Source of the DNA: Gephyromycinifex aptenodytis
GTDB taxonomy: Bacteria; Actinomycetota; Actinomycetes; Actinomycetales; Dermatophilaceae
DNA length: 64,000 bases
Direction of reading: 5' to 3'
Assembly: GCF_012277275.1 (NCBI RefSeq)
Contig: NZ_CP051155.1
Span: forward strand, 62,001-126,000
Part shown: positions 52,288 to 60,467 of the stretch, one piece after another
Layout of the letters: each line of letters opens with the position of its first letter
Numbering within the stretch: position 1 is the first letter of the stretch
Translations under genes and position numbers: made by a program
The notes under the pieces: model-generated
What the model was told of the DNA's origin: nothing
What the model saw: only the letters and a program-made list of their open reading frames with translations
Databases searched by the model: none

Positions 52288-52324
52288 CTGCGCGGCCCCG
52301 GCCCTCATCGCCGGGGCCGCGCAG
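52288..52324 (+). terminator. Strong terminator after the sugar ABC operon
   Basis: A perfect 15-bp GC-rich stem: CTGCGCGGCCCCGGC (52288-52302) pairs with GCCGGGGCCGCGCAG (52310-52324) around a seven-base loop. It starts 40 bases after the binding-protein stop. Confidence 0.85.
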
Positions 52325-52664
52325 TGCAGATATGAGTATTACCGCTGCGGGCGGCACCAGCCTCACCAGCACTGCGTTCGGGCTTTCGTTGCCGGCAGGG
52401 CCGAAAAGGTCGGCGTAATGCGTTTGCAGCGAGTGCGAACAGTCGTTGCCCGCGTGCCGTCAGCCACAGGTCACCGCTGTTTCCGGGTCGGGGATGACTG
52501 CTCGATAGCCGGTACCGGATGTGACCTTGCCGCCAGCGGTGCCATGAAACTCACAGGGCGTCTGGATCTGGTTCGGCCGTTGCAGGCCAATAGGCAATTT
52601 AGGTCCATCGCTGCGGCAGCGCGCTGAGGTATGCGAGAGACAGAGGTGAATTCGCAGGCAGAAC
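52325..52664 (+). other. Non-coding leader upstream of cobK with overlapping alternative stems
   Basis: No credible gene. AGGTCAC (52468-52474) can pair with GTGACCT (52521-52527). The overlapping CACCGCTG (52472-52479) can pair with CAGCGGTG (52534-52541). The two stems exclude each other. A palindrome CCGGTACCGG (52509-52518) sits in between. I do not find the conserved cobalamin-riboswitch core. The switch-like arrangement is seen; any regulatory role is inference. Confidence 0.35.
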
Positions 52665-53465
52665 GTGGACACTGAGTACATGCCCACCACGCAACGGATG
52701 TCGCACGAACCCCGCAGAGTGCTGCTGCTCGGAGGCACTATCGAAGGGCGACGACTGGCTGGAGCGTTGTCCGAAATGGCCGACGTCGACGTGACGACCT
52801 CCCTGGCCGGGCGGGTCAGCGATCCAGCGAAGCTACCCGGTCCGGTGCGAGTCGGCGGGTTCGGCGGAGTCAACGGGCTCATGGCGCACCTACTTGCGGA
52901 CAAGATCGACGCGGTCATCGATGCCACTCACCCGTTCGCGGCCGAGATGACCCACAACGCGGCTAAGGCGTGCTCGGTGCTCGGGGTGCCGCTGGTGCGG
53001 GTCGACCGGCCTGCCTGGACGCAGCGTCCGGCCGACCGGTGGCATGAAGTCGACACCGTCGCAGAGGCCGCAGCGACCGCCGACCGGCTCGGCAGCCGGC
53101 TGTTCGTCACCACCGGGCGCCAGGAAGCCTCAGCCTTTGCCGAGGTCCGCGCCTACTGCCTGCTGCGCAGCGTCGAACCCCCCGAGCCCCCGCTACCGGC
53201 CAACCACGAAATCCTCCTGGACAAGGGCCCGTTCGCGGTAGCTGAGGAACTGGCGTTGCTCAAAGCCAAGGCCATCGACGTCATCGTGACCAAGAACAGC
53301 GGCGGCGGCGCCACCATCGCAAAGATCTGGGCCGCCCGGGAACTGGGCCTACCAGTCGTCATCGTGCGCCGCCCCCCGCTACCCGAAGGGCTCACCTGCG
53401 TCCCCGACCCCGAGGGCGCGATCGAGTGGGTACATGAGCTGATCGCGGCCGCTCCCGGGGCCTGA
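52665..53465 (+). CDS. cobK: Precorrin-6A reductase
   Basis: Reduces the macrocycle of precorrin-6A with NADPH. Up to 266 residues. The N-terminal Rossmann segment is RRVLLLGGTIEGRRLA; DATHPFAAEMTHNA in the middle and VTKNSGGGATIAKIWAA near the end are characteristic CobK/CbiJ blocks. The start could be GTG 52665, ATG 52680 or ATG 52698; none has a strong ribosome site. First of the plus-strand cobalamin genes; a 361-base gap follows. Confidence 0.93.
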   Translation: MDTEYMPTTQRMSHEPRRVLLLGGTIEGRRLAGALSEMADVDVTTSLAGRVSDPAKLPGPVRVGGFGGVNGLMAHLLADKIDAVIDATHPFAAEMTHNAAKACSVLGVPLVRVDRPAWTQRPADRWHEVDTVAEAAATADRLGSRLFVTTGRQEASAFAEVRAYCLLRSVEPPEPPLPANHEILLDKGPFAVAEELALLKAKAIDVIVTKNSGGGATIAKIWAARELGLPVVIVRRPPLPEGLTCVPDPEGAIEWVHELIAAAPGA

Positions 53466-53826
53466 GCCGGCACGGCCCGCCGCCGGCAGGAGCAGGCCAT
53501 GCGGCAGCTCATCAGGGCGCCGAGCACGGCATTCGGCTGAGCGGCACCCCGGCTGAGCCCGCGCACGCAACCGGGGCAGGATGGGGGCCGGAGTACGCCC
53601 GGATACGGGCGTTGCCTGCGATGCGAGAGGGTGAGTCGATGAGTCGCACGCGGCTCGGCATCAGAGTGGGGGGGTCGGCCCCGCAGCTCAACCACCCCAG
53701 GCTCCGGCACGGTTTCGGTGCGGGGCGGCCTCGGCCGCGGGCACACTCCCACCAGCCCGGCGGCCGGGCACCTCACCGGCGCCGAACAACGAGCCGATGC
53801 CCATCGCGACGAGGCAGGAATCCGAA
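53466..53826. other. Intergenic gap between cobK and the CobL-like gene
   Basis: 361 bases without a credible gene. The sequence is rich in GGC/GCC stems. Short open frames on both strands lack ribosome sites and protein-like composition. I see no riboswitch core, promoter or repeat I can defend. Confidence 0.4.
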
Positions 53827-55119
53827 ATGAGTGAGGCACCCCGCATCATCGTTCTGGGATACGACGGCGCACCCACCCCTACCGAACGCGCCTTGGTGGC
53901 CGCGGCAGATGTCGTGGTCGGCGATAAACGACACCTGGATGCCTTCGCCGTGCCGCCGGTGGCTCGCTTCACCCTGGGGCCGTTGCAACCGGCTCTTGAG
54001 CGTCTCACTGGGCTCGCCGAGCATGAGCGTGCAGTCATCCTCGACAGTGGCGACCCGGCCTTGTTCGGCATCGTGCGCCGACTGCGCAGCGCGGGCCTGC
54101 AACCCATGGTGCGCCCGCGGGCGAATGCCGTCGCCACCGCCTTCGGGCGGCTTGGTCTGCCCTGGGAGGAGGCCCACATCGTCTCCGCCTGCGGCAGCGA
54201 GTTGCGCCGGGCGATCAACGTGGTCCGTGCGCACGCCATGGTCGGGGTGATGACCGGGCCCGGCGCAGGAATCTTCGAGATCGCCTATGCACTGCGACCG
54301 TTCTGGCCGCGTGACCTCGTGCTCGCCGAACGCCTGGGCGAAGCCGACGAGCGCGTCCGCCGGCTGAGCATCGAGGAGGCATTGGCGCTGGACCTGGACG
54401 ACGTGCGCGAACCGAACGTGGTGCTCGCGCTTGCCCCCGAGGGCGAAGAGCCGGTCCCGGAGAACCCGGCTACTCAGAGTCCCTGGCGGCTGGGTGCGCC
54501 CGCGGTGAGCGAACCCGCATGGCATGAGGTGGGACTGGTGGATAACCACCTCGGTTCCCTGATCGCCGGTGCGCTCGCAGTAGGCCCCGGCGACCTGGCC
54601 CTGCTCGGTGGATGGGGGCTGGCCGCGCCGTTCGCGCAGGTGCCGTGCACCGGAGCCGCCGCCTTGGCCTGGTCCTGGCCGCGGCGCTGGGACGAAGACT
54701 CCGAGCTCCTGCTCGACCCCGACGCGCTCTACGTCGGTCTGGTGGGTGTCGGCGACGTCGAAGCCAACATCACCCTGCTGGCCCAGGCCATCGCCACCGC
54801 GCCGCGGCTGCGGACCATCGCGGTCACCCTCGACGGGGCCCCCGCGGCTGAGCGACTGGCGCAGGCGGTGCCCCAGCGCGCGTGGACCATGTTGCGCGTC
54901 CACCCGTGTGAACCGATCGGCCCTGGCGCCCAACGAGCCTGGGGTGAACCCGGCGACGCGCCACACGCTCAGAACTCCGGCGAGGCCGACCTACCCCCGG
55001 AAGTGCTGGCAGCCCTCGCCGACCTGGAACCGAACGACCTGCGGCTCCTTGTCGCCGGACCACCCCTCGACCCCGACCCGGCAGCGCCTGCCGCGGCCCA
55101 GCCAGGAGCGCAGCAATGA
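53827..55119 (+). CDS. Degenerate CobL-like (CbiE/CbiT-type) protein
   Basis: A 430-residue protein resembling CobL in length and order. The N-terminal half (about residues 1-200) keeps tetrapyrrole-methylase features such as RALVAAADVVVGDKRHL and LDSGDPALFGI. The first SAM loop, GIGAEG in the intact CobL at 43583, reads LGYDGAP. The C-terminal half should be CbiT but lacks the DVGAGSGS SAM motif; the position reads LLGGWGLAA. It may be a pseudoenzyme, a partner subunit or an altered methyltransferase. ATG at 53827; its stop overlaps the CbiG-CobJ-like fusion by ATGA. Confidence 0.75.
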   Translation: MSEAPRIIVLGYDGAPTPTERALVAAADVVVGDKRHLDAFAVPPVARFTLGPLQPALERLTGLAEHERAVILDSGDPALFGIVRRLRSAGLQPMVRPRANAVATAFGRLGLPWEEAHIVSACGSELRRAINVVRAHAMVGVMTGPGAGIFEIAYALRPFWPRDLVLAERLGEADERVRRLSIEEALALDLDDVREPNVVLALAPEGEEPVPENPATQSPWRLGAPAVSEPAWHEVGLVDNHLGSLIAGALAVGPGDLALLGGWGLAAPFAQVPCTGAAALAWSWPRRWDEDSELLLDPDALYVGLVGVGDVEANITLLAQAIATAPRLRTIAVTLDGAPAAERLAQAVPQRAWTMLRVHPCEPIGPGAQRAWGEPGDAPHAQNSGEADLPPEVLAALADLEPNDLRLLVAGPPLDPDPAAPAAAQPGAQQ

Positions 55120-56894
55120 GTCTTCACACGTATGACGGCAGCGACCTACGGCTGGGGCACCTCACCGACACCGCGGCGGGTCGCGAACGCGCTGACCGGA
55201 TCGATGCCGCACTGGGGGTCACCAGCGAACGTTTCGAGGGGTCCGCAGCCAGCGGACTGCCGGCCGCTTGGACCGACTGCGATGTCATCCTCAGCCACCT
55301 CGGGGCCAGCGTCACGATGCGGCTCATCGCGCCGCTGCTGCGCACCGCGGCCGAGGACCCTGGGGTCGTGGTGCTCGATCATGGTGGCCACTTCGTCATC
55401 GCGTTACTCCAGGGACGGCTGCGCAGCGCTGACCGGGTCGCGGCTGCGGTTGCGGAGGCGATCGGCGCCCAGGCCGTGCTCACCACCAGCACTGACTCCC
55501 TGGGCTACCCGGCGCTGGACGCGCTGGGCTGGCCGTTCGTCGGTGATGCCGCCACCGTGACCCGGGCTTTGCTGCAGGGAGCGCCGGTCGACATCGACAA
55601 CCCCGCAGGTTGGCCGTTGCCGGAGTTGCCCGAAAACGCAGCACCGGCGGCCCCCGATGCTGCCGGCCGCGTCCTGGTCACAGATATGGACCCGCGGATA
55701 GTGATGTCCGGGATGTTGCCGACGGTGGTGCTGTCGCCACCGAGTCTGGTGGTGGGGATGGGCTGCCACCGGGGAACACCACTGCCGGAGCTACGCGCCC
55801 ATCTGGACTCGGTGCTGCAGGAGAACCTGCTGGCCCGCGCCAGCATCAGCGCACTCGTCACCGCAGAGGCCAAAGCTGACGAGGACGGGCTGATCGCCCT
55901 GGCCGAGGAGCTCGGGGTTGGGCTGCACACCTTCGCCGCCGAGCAGCTGGCGACCGCGCAGGTACCCACACCCAGCGCCACCGTGCAGGCCGAGGTCGGC
56001 ACGCCCAGCGTGGCCGAAGCCTCGGTGGTGCTGGCCGGAGCCCGACTCATCGTCCCCAAACAGAAGACGAACCGATCCACGGTCGCGATCGGGCGACGCA
56101 GGCCGCGGGGACGGCTCAGCATCGTCGGGTTGGGGCCGGGGGCCCGCGACCTGCGCACGCCGCGGGCACGAGCGGTCATCACCAAGGCCGATGTCGTCCT
56201 CGGCGACAGCGGCCACGTCGATCAGGTACGCGGGTTGCTACGCCCTGGGACGCGGGTCTTCGCTGCCGACACCGACGCCGCGCAAGAGCGCGCACACACC
56301 GCGCTGGAGCATGCCCGCGCTGGACACACCGTCGCGCTCATCTGCCCCGGTGACCCGGGGAAGTCCTCCATCGCCGGTTCCACTCTGCAGGTGGCGGCCC
56401 AGGAGATGGAGCACGGCCACGACCCGGTGCGCATCGACGTGGTGCCGGGCGTCACCGCGGGCTCGGCCGGTAGCGCCATCCTCGGGGCGGCGCTGGGACA
56501 GGACCACGTCACCCTGTCGCTTTCCGATGTGCACGCCCACTGGCCGGTGATCGAACGCCGAGTTCGCGCTGCGGCAGCAGGTGATCTCGTCACCGTGCTG
56601 TACAACTCCGGCAGCCACACCTGCACCTGGCAGCTGGCCAAGGTGCTGGGGATCATGGCGGCGCACCGGCCCGCAAGCACGCCCGTCGCGCTCGTCCAAG
56701 ACCCCAGCCTGCCGCAGCAGCATGTGGTGACCAGCACTCTTGCCGAGTTCGACGGCGAAGGGGCGGCGCTTTTCGAGGTCGTCATCATCGGCTCCTCGAC
56801 GACGCGCTACCTCGACTCGGGGATCCTGGGCCGCGCCGGGTCGAACAGGCAGGCCATGGTCACCCCGTGCGACGACACCTGGACATGGCAGTGA
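55116..56894 (+). CDS. CbiG - CobJ/CbiH-like fusion protein
   Basis: A 592-residue fusion. Residues about 1-310 match CbiG, the anaerobic-pathway lactone hydrolase, with DVILSHLGASVTMRLIAPLL, VLDHGGHFVIALL and VVGMGCHRGTPLPELRAHL. Residues about 325-575 match the precorrin-3B C17-methyltransferase fold (LSIVGLGPGARDL, CPGDPGKSSIAG, VPGVTAGSAGSA, LSLSDVHAHW, IGSSTTR). Several CobJ-specific residues differ from the CobJ half of cobIJ at 58198: GYTTYV is replaced by GDSGHV, and YNPASKERTW by a YNSGSHTCTW-type segment. It overlaps the CobL-like gene by ATGA; cobM follows after 262 non-coding bases. Confidence 0.85.
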   Translation: MSLHTYDGSDLRLGHLTDTAAGRERADRIDAALGVTSERFEGSAASGLPAAWTDCDVILSHLGASVTMRLIAPLLRTAAEDPGVVVLDHGGHFVIALLQGRLRSADRVAAAVAEAIGAQAVLTTSTDSLGYPALDALGWPFVGDAATVTRALLQGAPVDIDNPAGWPLPELPENAAPAAPDAAGRVLVTDMDPRIVMSGMLPTVVLSPPSLVVGMGCHRGTPLPELRAHLDSVLQENLLARASISALVTAEAKADEDGLIALAEELGVGLHTFAAEQLATAQVPTPSATVQAEVGTPSVAEASVVLAGARLIVPKQKTNRSTVAIGRRRPRGRLSIVGLGPGARDLRTPRARAVITKADVVLGDSGHVDQVRGLLRPGTRVFAADTDAAQERAHTALEHARAGHTVALICPGDPGKSSIAGSTLQVAAQEMEHGHDPVRIDVVPGVTAGSAGSAILGAALGQDHVTLSLSDVHAHWPVIERRVRAAAAGDLVTVLYNSGSHTCTWQLAKVLGIMAAHRPASTPVALVQDPSLPQQHVVTSTLAEFDGEGAALFEVVIIGSSTTRYLDSGILGRAGSNRQAMVTPCDDTWTWQ

Positions 56895-57156
56895 ACAGGG
56901 CGGTTGCCGGCCTTGGGCGCCTCAGGCCGTCCGGCGGGGCACGTCGGGGCTGCGCTGCAGAAGCTGTCTGCCGAAGGAGGGGTTGCTGAGCCTCTGCCCG
57001 ACTACCCAGGGCGTCGGTCTGCTGCCGGCCGATCTGCGAGCTGTGGAGTCTCGCCGGCGCGCTCCAACCCCAGAGCCCCGCGGAACGGCTCGTCCGCGCT
57101 GCGGCCTGGACCTGGCTACCCTGAACCGACGATCCCGCGAAGGAGAACTGAGAACC

Positions 57157-58011
57157 GTGACTGTGCATTTCATCGGCGCCGGGCCGGGCGACCCCGAACT
57201 CATCACGGTCAAGGCGCTGCGGCTCATCGAGACCAGCCCGGTGTGTTTGTACGCCGGCGCTCTGGTGCCGGGGGAGATCATCGCGCACTGCCCGGCCGGG
57301 GCGCGACTGGTCGACACCGCTGACATGGATCTGGACGCGATCATCGCTGAGATGGCCGACGCCCATGCCCGGGGGCAGGACGTCGCCCGGTTGCAGTCGG
57401 GGGATCTGTCGGTGTTCTCGGCGGTCAGCGAGCAGATCAGACGCCTGGAAGCGCTTGGTATCCCGTACACGATGACGCCGGGTGTGCCGGCCTACGCGGC
57501 TGCAGCGGCGGCGCTGGGGCAGGAACTGACGGTGCCCACCGTCGGGCAGACCGTTGTGCTCACCCGCGCCGCCCGAAACGCGACCGCGATGCCGCCGGGG
57601 GAGGAGCTGGAGTCCCTGGCCCGCACCGGGGCGCTGCTCGTGCTGCACCTGGCCACCAACCTCGTTGAGCAGGTCGTCGACACCCTCGTTCCGCACTACG
57701 GGCCGGGCTGCCCGGCCGCGGTGGTGGCGATGGCCAGCCGCCCGGACGAGGTCGTCGTGCGGACGACGCTGGCCGACCTGGCCAGCCAAGTCCGGGGGCG
57801 CGGCATCCGGCGGACCGCGCTGCTGTTTGTAGGCCAAGTGCTGCTCGCAGGCGATTTCGCTGACAGCCATCTGTACTCGGCAGCTTGCGCGGCAGCCCGC
57901 CGCGCCGACCCGTTGCCCGCGCCGCTTCCAGGCGGCCCCGCCGGCACAGAGCGCCTCGACAGCATTGCGCGCACCGACAGCGGCGACGAGACGGCGCTGA
58001 CCGGAGATTGA
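57157..58011 (+). CDS. cobM: Precorrin-4 C11-methyltransferase
   Basis: Methylates C11 of the corrin ring. The 284 residues include VHFIGAGPGDPELITVKA at the N-terminus, YAGALVPGEII, LQSGDLSVFSA, YTMTPGVPAYAAAAAALG and the QTVVLTRAARNATAMP block that is diagnostic for CobM/CbiF. The GTG at 57157 follows AAGGAG; an apparent longer frame upstream overlaps the preceding gene and has no family match. Ends at a shared terminator with the opposite cobIJ gene. Confidence 0.95.
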   Translation: MTVHFIGAGPGDPELITVKALRLIETSPVCLYAGALVPGEIIAHCPAGARLVDTADMDLDAIIAEMADAHARGQDVARLQSGDLSVFSAVSEQIRRLEALGIPYTMTPGVPAYAAAAAALGQELTVPTVGQTVVLTRAARNATAMPPGEELESLARTGALLVLHLATNLVEQVVDTLVPHYGPGCPAAVVAMASRPDEVVVRTTLADLASQVRGRGIRRTALLFVGQVLLAGDFADSHLYSAACAAARRADPLPAPLPGGPAGTERLDSIARTDSGDETALTGD

Positions 58012-58104
58012 CGGGTCTGTCGGGGACACCCGGGACCCCCAGGGCTCTCGGCAGGGCTGTTTCGGCGATCTGGCGGAGCCGCGCCCGCGTCGCCCCCAGC
58101 CGAG

Positions 58105-58145
58105 GAAACGGGCCCCAGCAGGCATAACGCCTCGGGGCCCGTTTC
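58105..58145. terminator. Bidirectional terminator between cobM and cobIJ
   Basis: GAAACGGGCCCC (58105-58116) pairs with GGGGCCCGTTTC (58134-58145), with a further inner AGGC/GCCT stem. T-rich or A-rich ends on the outer sides allow function in both directions between the convergent genes. Confidence 0.85.
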
Positions 58146-58197
58146 GTCCACACACCGCCTCGACCGCGCTCGTCGATCGGTCAGCGATGCTCCCTGC

Positions 58198-59841
58198 TCA
58201 GTCGGCAGTCTCGGGGTAGCGGCGCGGGGTCCACACCACGTATTCCCTGGATGCCGAATCCTGCAGTGAAGTCGCTTCGTCGCTGCTCGTGCGTACCCCG
58301 ACCGAGTTCGCCCCTGCGTGGCGCTCATCGACCCTGGTCTGGCTGGAGCCGATGAGGATCAGGGTGCGCATGTCGATCAGCGCCGGGTCAAGATCGCCCA
58401 GGCAGGTCAGCAGCACTCGCTCACCCTGCGGGTCTCCGATGGCGCGGGCCAACACCACCGGGGTCTTCGGGTCGCGCACGGTGAGCAGGTCCTCCTTGAG
58501 GCGCCCCACCTGCCAGGTGCGTTCCTTAGAGGCCGGGTTGTACAGCGCCAGCACGAGATCGGCTGCGGCAGCAGCGAGCACTCGCTCCCGCACCACATCG
58601 AACGGCTTGAGCCGGTCCGACAGCGAGATCGTCGCGTAGTCGTGCCCCAGCGGCGCGCCCACCCGGGAGGCGGCCGCGTGCGCGGCGGTGATGCCGGGAA
58701 GGATCCGCACCGGGACGCTGCGGTAACGCTCCTGCCCGGCCACCTCCAGCACGGCCGTCGCCATGGCGAAGACACCGGGGTCCCCTGATGAGACGACAAC
58801 GACCCGTCGACCGCGCAGCGCCAGGTCGAGTGCGAACTCGGCTCGCTCGGACTCGACCTTGTTGTCGCTGTCGTGCATGACCAGGCCGGCGCGGGCGGGC
58901 ACCCGGGCGACGTAGGTCGTGTACCCGACGACGTCGGTGGCCCGGGATAGCGCGGCCTCCACCTCGGGGGAGCGCCACTGCGCCCCGGCCGGACCCAGGC
59001 CGACAACCTCGACATAGCCGGGTTCATCCACCCCGTCTGTGCTGAGCTCGGTGGCTTGGGCGGCAGCACTCGCGCCGCGCGCCGCGGAGGGCATCCAGTC
59101 CGCGGCGCCGACCCGGCTGGGAACGACAGCCAGCGAGAAGTAGGGCACCTGGCTCGGATCGACCTCGTGCAACGGGGTGACCTTCTGCCGCTCGCCCTGG
59201 CTGACGCGCTCGGCGTACCAAGCCTCATCGAGCCGGCCGGACTCCTCCAGCGCTGCCCGCACCTTGGGGAAGGTGCGTCCCAGCTTCATGATGACGGCGG
59301 AGTCAGCCTGGGCCAGCAGCGTGGTCAGTCGCTCCTGAGGCAGGGTGCCGGGGATGACGGTCAGGGTCTCTTCGGCTTCGACCAGCGGGCGTTCCAGCGT
59401 CGAACTGCAGGCGGTCACCGAACTGATGCCGGGGATGATCACGGTCTCGTAGCGGTGGGCGAGCCGTTCGTGCATGTGCTGGAACGAGCTGTACATGAAC
59501 GGGTCACCCTCGGCCAACACCGCCACGTGCAGGCCGGCATCCAGGTGAGTGGCCAGTCGTGCGGCGGCTTGGTCGTAGAACTCATCGATGGCGCCCCGGT
59601 AGCCGCCCGGATGCTCGGTGCTGCCGGTGGTGACCGGGTAGGTCAGGACCTCTTCGATATGGCCTTCGCGGAAGTAGGGTTCGGCGATGCCTCGGGCGAT
59701 CGAGGAACCACGGGGGCCCTGGTGGTAGGCGATGACGTCGGCGTGCGTGATGGTCTCCACTGCGGCAAGGGTGAGCAGCTTGGGGTCGCCGGGTCCGACG
59801 CCGACCCCGAACAGGGTGCCGCTGGAGTGTGGGGTGCTCAT
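58198..59841 (-). CDS. cobIJ: Fused precorrin-2 C20-methyltransferase / precorrin-3B C17-methyltransferase
   Basis: Two corrin methyltransferases in one 547-residue chain. The CobI half (about 1-235) has LFGVGVGPGDPKLLTLAA, AEGDPFMYSSF and IPGISSVTACSS. The CobJ half (about 265-510) has VEVVGLGPAG, GYTTYVARV, SSGDPGVFAMA, LPGITAAHAAASRVGAPLGHDYA, LYNPASKERTW and IGSSQTR, all intact. The fusion is common in actinobacteria. The ATG at 59841 overlaps the cobH stop (ATGA). Cotranscribed with cobG and cobH. Confidence 0.96.
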   Translation of the reverse strand: MSTPHSSGTLFGVGVGPGDPKLLTLAAVETITHADVIAYHQGPRGSSIARGIAEPYFREGHIEEVLTYPVTTGSTEHPGGYRGAIDEFYDQAAARLATHLDAGLHVAVLAEGDPFMYSSFQHMHERLAHRYETVIIPGISSVTACSSTLERPLVEAEETLTVIPGTLPQERLTTLLAQADSAVIMKLGRTFPKVRAALEESGRLDEAWYAERVSQGERQKVTPLHEVDPSQVPYFSLAVVPSRVGAADWMPSAARGASAAAQATELSTDGVDEPGYVEVVGLGPAGAQWRSPEVEAALSRATDVVGYTTYVARVPARAGLVMHDSDNKVESERAEFALDLALRGRRVVVVSSGDPGVFAMATAVLEVAGQERYRSVPVRILPGITAAHAAASRVGAPLGHDYATISLSDRLKPFDVVRERVLAAAAADLVLALYNPASKERTWQVGRLKEDLLTVRDPKTPVVLARAIGDPQGERVLLTCLGDLDPALIDMRTLILIGSSQTRVDERHAGANSVGVRTSSDEATSLQDSASREYVVWTPRRYPETAD

Positions 59842-60467
59842 TCGCTCGGCAGGGTCAGCGCGTTCAGCGCTCCGCAGGTGATGGCCGAGCCGCCACGACG
59901 CCCGCGGACTGCGATGTACTCCAGGCCGAGGTCGTTGGCGATCAGCGCCTCCTTGGATTCGGCTGCGCCGATGAAGCCGACCGGCATCCCCAACACGACC
60001 GCCGGGCGCCACGGCTTGTCCTGCAGGATCTCCAACAGGTGGAACAGCGCGGTGGGGGCGTTGCCAATGGCAAGGACCGCACCGTCGATGCGTTCCCCCC
60101 ACAACTCGACCGCGGCGGCGGTGCGGGTGTTGCCGATCTGTTTGGCCAGGTCGGCCACCGACTCATCGCGCAGCAGGCAGACGATCTCGTTCTCAGCCGG
60201 TAGCCGGTGCCGGGTGACACCACTGGCGACCATGTTGGTGTCGACCAGGATCGGCGCGCCGCCTTGCAGGGCCGTCATCGCCGCGCTGCAGGCATTCTCA
60301 GAGAAGACGATGTCGGCTGCGAGGTCGGTGGAGCCGCAGGCGTGGATCATCCGCACCGCCACCCGATCCTCATTCTCCGAGAATCGTGCCAGGTCCGATT
60401 CTGCCCGGATGGTCGCGAACGATCTCCGGTAGATCTCGGCCCCGTCGGTGATGTAGTCGTACTTCAC
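59838..60467 (-). CDS. cobH: Precorrin-8X methylmutase
   Basis: Moves a methyl group from C11 to C12 to make hydrogenobyrinate (CbiC in the cobalt route). The 209 residues start VKYDYITDGAEIYRRSF. The catalytic His is in RMIHACGSTD; VLGMPVGFIGAAESKEAL and AVRGRRGGSAI are typical. The GTG at 60467 has GGAGG five bases upstream and overlaps the cobG stop (GTGA). Middle gene of cobG-cobH-cobIJ. Confidence 0.96.
   Translation of the reverse strand: MKYDYITDGAEIYRRSFATIRAESDLARFSENEDRVAVRMIHACGSTDLAADIVFSENACSAAMTALQGGAPILVDTNMVASGVTRHRLPAENEIVCLLRDESVADLAKQIGNTRTAAAVELWGERIDGAVLAIGNAPTALFHLLEILQDKPWRPAVVLGMPVGFIGAAESKEALIANDLGLEYIAVRGRRGGSAITCGALNALTLPSE

Noticed and set aside
52277-52627. 116-residue open frame between the ABC operon and cobK
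   Set aside because: It starts inside the terminator hairpin, has no ribosome site and no family pattern.
53640-53770. Minus-strand stretch resembling a cobalamin riboswitch (CCCCCCACTCTGATGCCGAG)
   Set aside because: Key positions of the GCCACTGTGA box differ, the other conserved segments are absent, and no minus-strand gene starts downstream.
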